64,000 bases of DNA from Variovorax ginsengisoli (lineage in GTDB: Bacteria; Pseudomonadota; Gammaproteobacteria; Burkholderiales; Burkholderiaceae_C), in NCBI RefSeq assembly GCF_030811835.1, contig NZ_JAUSRO010000003.1, positions 124,001 to 188,000 of the forward strand, read 5' to 3'. The notes beneath the pieces are model-generated. The model made no database searches and was not told the origin of the DNA. It was given only the letters and a program-made list of their open reading frames with translations. Position numbers and translations under genes: made by a program. Below are positions 60,287 through 64,000 of this stretch, one piece after another (position 1 is the stretch's first letter; every line of letters begins with the position of its first letter).

Positions 60287-61078
60287 TCAGCGGCACATGC
60301 GGTAGCCGCCCGTCTCCAGATGGAAATGGTCGCGATGTGCGGCGTTGTAGTCGGGGCCGAGCACGCCGGTGAAGTAGCGACAGGCACCCTTGTGCGCATC
60401 GTGCAGCAGGCCGGCTGCCGCGTCTGTCGGCGGATTCGTCGCGCTGTCTACCCTGGGGCTTGTCTCGGCGGCCTTCCAATCGCGCACCAGGCTGATCCGC
60501 CGTCCACTGGTCAGTGTGAAGGCTGCAATGTCCACGGCGTTGGCAGTGGCGTGCCGGCTGCGCGAGGCGCCCGGCGTTGCGCCTTCGCCGCGGTTCACAT
60601 TGCGGCAGGCATAGCTGCCCAGGTGGTCGATCGACGCCACGCGCTCACCGAAGTGGGCCTGCGCTGCAGGCTGCAGTGCATGCCGCTCCCACAGGAAGAA
60701 GGACAGCGCGACCGGGCAACTCAGCGCCAAAGGCGTGCCCAGGCGCACCGGTGCCGTGCGCAAGCGGACCGCGTTCTCGAAGCCGCAGCCTGGCCCCGTC
60801 ACGCGATCGGGCAAAACATCGAACTGCATGCCGGTGCGCGCAAGCGCCTGCATGCAGCGCAGCGGGTCCGCCCGTGCGCGCGACAGTTTGAAGCCCGTCA
60901 GCAGATCGGGCGGTGCCTGCACGTCGAGCGGCGCCCAGGGATTGAAGCGATCAGGTACGGTGAGCGCGCCGCGATACAGCGCCATGCCTGTGCCAGCGAG
61001 CAGCAAGAGCAGGATGAGGGTGGCCCACCGTCTCCATGGCAGGCGGCGGGGTGCTTCGGTCGGATGCGGGGACGGCAT
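60287..61078 (-). CDS. Extensin-like C-terminal domain protein, membrane-anchored
   Basis: This encodes 263 residues with an N-terminal transmembrane helix (about 19-36) and a periplasmic extensin-family domain. Marks are GPGCGFENAVRL, LSCPVALSFFLWERHAL, IDHLGSYACRNVN and the metal-site-like RHATANAVDIAAF plus HRDHFHLE, reminiscent of D-Ala-D-Ala carboxypeptidase/VanY-type LAS folds. Six cysteines, several in conserved positions, may form disulfides. The ATG at 61078 is chosen over 61144 because the membrane anchor then lies near the N-terminus. A role in peptidoglycan is possible. Confidence 0.8.
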   Translation of the reverse strand: MPSPHPTEAPRRLPWRRWATLILLLLLAGTGMALYRGALTVPDRFNPWAPLDVQAPPDLLTGFKLSRARADPLRCMQALARTGMQFDVLPDRVTGPGCGFENAVRLRTAPVRLGTPLALSCPVALSFFLWERHALQPAAQAHFGERVASIDHLGSYACRNVNRGEGATPGASRSRHATANAVDIAAFTLTSGRRISLVRDWKAAETSPRVDSATNPPTDAAAGLLHDAHKGACRYFTGVLGPDYNAAHRDHFHLETGGYRMCR

Positions 61079-61246
61079 GGCGCACGGTATAGACCGTGCG
61101 CATGCTGGTGGGTGCAGGACAGGACGCGCCCTGAACCGACGCATTCATCGCCTCCGAAGACAGGGCGGGGCGCTGTCCGGCAGGCGGTGGGCTGCAGCCG
61201 CGCTACAAATGAGGGCAAGCCCTCTCGTCCTCGCAGGTGAATCTCT

Positions 61247-61681
61247 ATGTCCAAGCGCCTCAAGTTCGCCGTCTTCGCCCTTTGGCTTGCCGTGCCCCTG
61301 GCCGCCGCGGCCGTCGAGAGCAACCCGCTGGTTGCCGAACGTTGGAAGACTCGGCCGGTGGTGGTGGTCGTGCCGGCGCCTGGCGATGCGTTGCTGGCCC
61401 GTGTCGAGTCCGCGCTCAGGCAGACCGCCACGCGTGAGGCCTTCCTCGACCGCGAGATGGTGTTATATACCGTGGTGGGCGGCAAGGGCCGTCGCAACGG
61501 CAGGGCATTGAGTGCGACGCACACCGGCGCTCTGCTCAATGCGCTCCAACTCGACCCCGCAGGTCCGCCGACGTTCCTGCTGATCGGCAAGGACGGCGGG
61601 ATCAAGATGACCGAAGGCCCGGATGTCGATCTGCAGGCGGTGTTCGCCGAGATCGACCGCATGCCGATGCGCCGACGCTGA
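61247..61681 (+). CDS. DUF4174 family exported protein
   Basis: This encodes a 144-residue protein with a signal peptide (hydrophobic core about 7-21, AAAAVES cleavage region) and a thioredoxin-like DUF4174 domain: RPVVVVVPAPGD, a central REMVLYTVVGG strand and PPTFLLIGKDGGIKMTEG. No CxxC is present. The function is unknown; such domains occur in periplasmic proteins of alpha- and betaproteobacteria. It stands alone on the + strand. Confidence 0.8.
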   Translation: MSKRLKFAVFALWLAVPLAAAAVESNPLVAERWKTRPVVVVVPAPGDALLARVESALRQTATREAFLDREMVLYTVVGGKGRRNGRALSATHTGALLNALQLDPAGPPTFLLIGKDGGIKMTEGPDVDLQAVFAEIDRMPMRRR

Positions 61682-61743
61682 GCGGACGATTTTTTGTCAG
61701 GTCAGCGGCGCGCGAAGAGGTGCCTGTGCCGCGCTCGCGGCTC

Positions 61744-62637
61744 TCACACCGGGAGGCGGTGCACCTCGACCGTCGCCTCCAGCCCGACATAGGAGTCCGG
61801 GTCCCCATACCAAGTGCCCGAAACGGGCGCGGCAAAGGCGGGGTCGCGCGCCACGCCGACGCGAATGAGCTGGCTGCCGCCCAGCAGGTTGTTGGTCGGG
61901 TCGTAGGCGACCCAACCGGCGCCCGGCAAGTAGGCCTGTAGCCATGCATGGGTCGCGCCCGCGCCGGTCATGGCGCCGCCGACGCCCCCGCCCACGTCGA
62001 GCGCGGCATCGTAGAGGTAGCCCGAGACGAAACGGGTCGCTACGCCGAGCCGGCGTGCGGCTTCCATCATCAGCAGGGCGTAATCGCGGCAACTGCCGCT
62101 GCCGTAGGCCAGCGTCTGCAGGGGCGTCTGCGTGCCTTCTTCGTCGCGCGCCTCGTAGCGGAAGTTCTGGTTGATGAACTGGTTCATGCGCTCGAGCAGG
62201 TCGCGCGTGGGGGTTTGGCCTTCATGTTTGAGGAACTGATGCGCCCAGGCAATGAGCTTGCCCTCCGGGTCGTCGTGATGCGGCCGCAGGTAATGTTCGA
62301 GGTCGAGCCGGTCCTGCAGCGAATAGGCGAAGGGCAGGTACTCGGCCGACGGCGAGAGCAGCGACAGGTCGATCGGCGTGTCGGCGCGCTCGATGGTGAA
62401 GGAGCATTCGAGCCGCAGCTCCAGCGCCGGCTGGATCGGCTGCACGAGCGCGACCGAGTTCGAATGGGGGTCCTGAAACATGCGCACGATGGCGTCGGGG
62501 CTGACCTTCAGGTCCGTGGCCAACACACGCAAATCGTGGCTGTCCCGCGGGCGGAACATCAAGCGATGCTCGCCGAAGGTCACCGGTTTGCTGTACTTGT
62601 AGACGGTGGTGTGGGTGATGGCGTAACGAACTGGCAT
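61744..62637 (-). CDS. Transglutaminase-like cysteine protease family protein
   Basis: This encodes a 297-residue cytoplasmic protein with an N-terminal beta-rich Bact_transglu_N domain (residues 1-90) and a transglutaminase-like core. The catalytic triad is readable as Cys183 (GSGSCRDYALLM), His230 (ATHAWLQAYLPG) and Asp246 (VAYDPTNN). Such proteins act as peptidases or amide-bond enzymes and often pair with circularly permuted ATP-grasp proteins; none is seen here. The start ATG at 62637 precedes a conserved Y-x-I-x-H-T-T-x-Y-x-Y strand. Confidence 0.9.
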   Translation of the reverse strand: MPVRYAITHTTVYKYSKPVTFGEHRLMFRPRDSHDLRVLATDLKVSPDAIVRMFQDPHSNSVALVQPIQPALELRLECSFTIERADTPIDLSLLSPSAEYLPFAYSLQDRLDLEHYLRPHHDDPEGKLIAWAHQFLKHEGQTPTRDLLERMNQFINQNFRYEARDEEGTQTPLQTLAYGSGSCRDYALLMMEAARRLGVATRFVSGYLYDAALDVGGGVGGAMTGAGATHAWLQAYLPGAGWVAYDPTNNLLGGSQLIRVGVARDPAFAAPVSGTWYGDPDSYVGLEATVEVHRLPV

Positions 62638-62749
62638 GTCTCATTGTGCGGCCGGTGCGCGTCATTGGCGTGAAAGTCGGCGTCAGGTCCTGCGTCGGGA
62701 CGGCACCGCGCGAACGACCTGGGCGCCCGCACGCCAGACTGCAGGGCGC

Positions 62750-64000
62750 TCAGGCCCGGGGGCGGCCTGTGTCCAGGGCGGCGGCCAGGCGCGTGGGCAG
62801 CGGCAGCGGTTCGGCATGCCAACGGGCTGCCAGGAGTTCGGCGCACAGCACGGCGAAGCTCAGCCCGCGCGAGCCCAGCGCGCTGCACAGCCAGGCGCCG
62901 CCAGGATCGTCGATGCCGTCGAGTGGGCCGATCAAAGGGCCCACCAGTGGCCGGCGGTCGGCCGATGCACAACGCACGCCTGCCCAAGCCTGCACGCTTG
63001 GGCCGTGGAAGTGGGGGGCGAGCAGCGCCGCGGCCTGGGGATGCAGCCGCCCCAGCCGCGCGAGGTTGTCGCTGCTGTCCTGCGCATTCGGCCTGACGTC
63101 GGTCTGGTCCCGGCCGAAGCTGGCGCCGGTGAGCCAGATCGCGCCGTCGCTCTGCGGCACCTGCGCGATCAGGTGGCCGTCGCCGTTCAGCGGTGTCGCG
63201 GGCAACGTGGGTGCCTGGTCCATACGGCCCCAGTTGACCTGCCCGCGCACGGGTTGCAGCGGCTGGCCAGGCGCCAGCGGGCCACTCCCGAAGCCTGCGG
63301 CCAGGACCACGCGGTCGGCCTGAAGCAGGCAATGACCATCGCCATCGTGCAGGGCCCAGCCGTCGGGCGCCCGTTGCATGCGCGCGACGTGGCAGCCGGT
63401 GCGCAGCGTGATGCCGGGCTGCGCGAGCCAGGCTTGCACCAGCCGTGCGGGCTTGACCCAGGCGCCGCTGGCGTGCCAGAGCGCGGCGGCACCTGTGGGC
63501 CACATGGCCGCGAAACGCTGGGCCTCGGACGCCGGCCAGGAGTCGTTCGGCCCGTTTGCCGTCCAGCCGCTCGGCACGCGCAGATCGTCCGGCGCGCGAC
63601 GCTCCAGCACGCCGCTGTCGCGCCAGTCCTCGCCTTCGACCAGCCATTGAGCGAGCTGCTGGCGCGTCATGCGGATGCCGGCACGGGTCAGGCGCGAGAG
63701 CAGGGCATCGTCGGGCGACACATGCGGCGCCATCACCGCGACCGGCACGCCGGAGGCGCCCGTGGCAGACTGCGCCGCCGCGTCGAGCACGGTGACCTGC
63801 CAGCCACGCCGCGCGAGGCTGGCCGCGACCGCGGCGCCCGCCAGGCCGGCCCCGATCACCGCGCAATGTCCGGCGACCGCGGGTTGGGCTTCCGGCACGC
63901 GTCGCCGAGGGGTCCAGGCCGGGTCGTAGATGCCGGTCAGAGCCTGCTGCCCTGCGGGCATGTCTGTCGCCGGCTGAATCTGGAAGCCGCATTGCGTGAG
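62750..64000 (-). CDS. mnmC: MnmC-type FAD-dependent tRNA 2-thiouridine modification enzyme (5' partial)
   Basis: This is the C-terminal oxidase part, open to the right edge; the frame continues without a stop past the ATG at 63961 through LTQCGFQIQPATD, so the N-terminal methyltransferase half is outside the window. The FAD motif HCAVIGAGLAGAAVAASLARRG is near the start of the domain. VRGQVNWGRMDQAP and the C-terminal GAWLCSALGSRGLSFAVLCAELLAA are MnmC hallmarks. The enzyme removes the carboxymethyl group of cmnm5s2U34 in tRNA before methylation. No partner gene is visible. Confidence 0.88.
   Translation of the reverse strand, partial: LTQCGFQIQPATDMPAGQQALTGIYDPAWTPRRRVPEAQPAVAGHCAVIGAGLAGAAVAASLARRGWQVTVLDAAAQSATGASGVPVAVMAPHVSPDDALLSRLTRAGIRMTRQQLAQWLVEGEDWRDSGVLERRAPDDLRVPSGWTANGPNDSWPASEAQRFAAMWPTGAAALWHASGAWVKPARLVQAWLAQPGITLRTGCHVARMQRAPDGWALHDGDGHCLLQADRVVLAAGFGSGPLAPGQPLQPVRGQVNWGRMDQAPTLPATPLNGDGHLIAQVPQSDGAIWLTGASFGRDQTDVRPNAQDSSDNLARLGRLHPQAAALLAPHFHGPSVQAWAGVRCASADRRPLVGPLIGPLDGIDDPGGAWLCSALGSRGLSFAVLCAELLAARWHAEPLPLPTRLAAALDTGRPRA

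Overview
The window is high-GC, densely packed DNA from a betaproteobacterium. It most resembles the Comamonadaceae (Variovorax/Acidovorax type). This rests on gene content and style, not on a database search: Bug-type binding-protein remnants, the cysI-DUF934-cysH-cysD-cysN sulfate block, a thiO-thiS-thiG-thiE operon, and many ATGA translational overlaps.

Bases 1 to about 39,100 form an organosulfur or organic-nutrient scavenging region. On the + strand, 1-5139 carries a Liv-type ABC transporter (partial permease, binding protein, ATPase) interleaved with two acyl-CoA-dehydrogenase-fold flavoproteins of the SfnB/DszC type. On the - strand, 5201-13561 carries an SsuABC-type transporter with an amidohydrolase, then a flavoprotein, a two-cluster ferredoxin and a Tat-exported binding protein. 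Bases 13842-19097 (-) encode a complete Dpp/Nik-type ABC transporter. Bases 19638-28745 hold a thiamine-diphosphate enzyme, dodecin, a third DszC-like enzyme, a broken rhodanese/Bug fusion, an FAD/NAD(P) oxidoreductase, an NtaA/DszA-type flavin monooxygenase, an orphan MetQ-like binding protein and an OsmC protein. Bases 28951-39096 (+) are a single run: two tandem paralogous lipoprotein binding proteins, Dpp-type permeases and fused ATPase, a luciferase-like protein with an apparent internal deletion, two carboxymuconolactone/AhpD-like proteins, a truncated LysR protein and a VOC protein. Four - strand operons here share a bipartite promoter motif with identical 11-nt spacing.

A tRNA-Asn gene with its own promoter and terminator (39198-39362) separates this from a thiamine locus (39405-47035): TonB receptor, thiE, thiG, thiS, thiO on the - strand, thiD on the + strand, and cytX preceded by a TPP riboswitch.

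Bases 47044-51619 encode a two-partner secretion pair. The exoprotein is short and ends in a 28-nt sequence identical to part of the flavoprotein reductase gene 5.4 kb away. A frameshifted AP2-like DNA-binding gene lies between them.

From 52398 the content looks core: ferredoxin-NADP reductase, FdxA, and assimilatory sulfate reduction (cysN, cysD, cysH, DUF934, cysI). The sulfate block is split by one + strand gene of unknown function, and cysH and cysI carry near-identical 49-nt upstream elements. The window ends with an extensin-like protein, a DUF4174 protein, a transglutaminase and a partial mnmC.

The overall picture is that transporters import sulfur-bearing organics, flavin enzymes probably cleave C-S bonds, and the Cys enzymes fix the resulting sulfite or sulfate. 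The substrates are inferred from gene families, not shown by the sequence.
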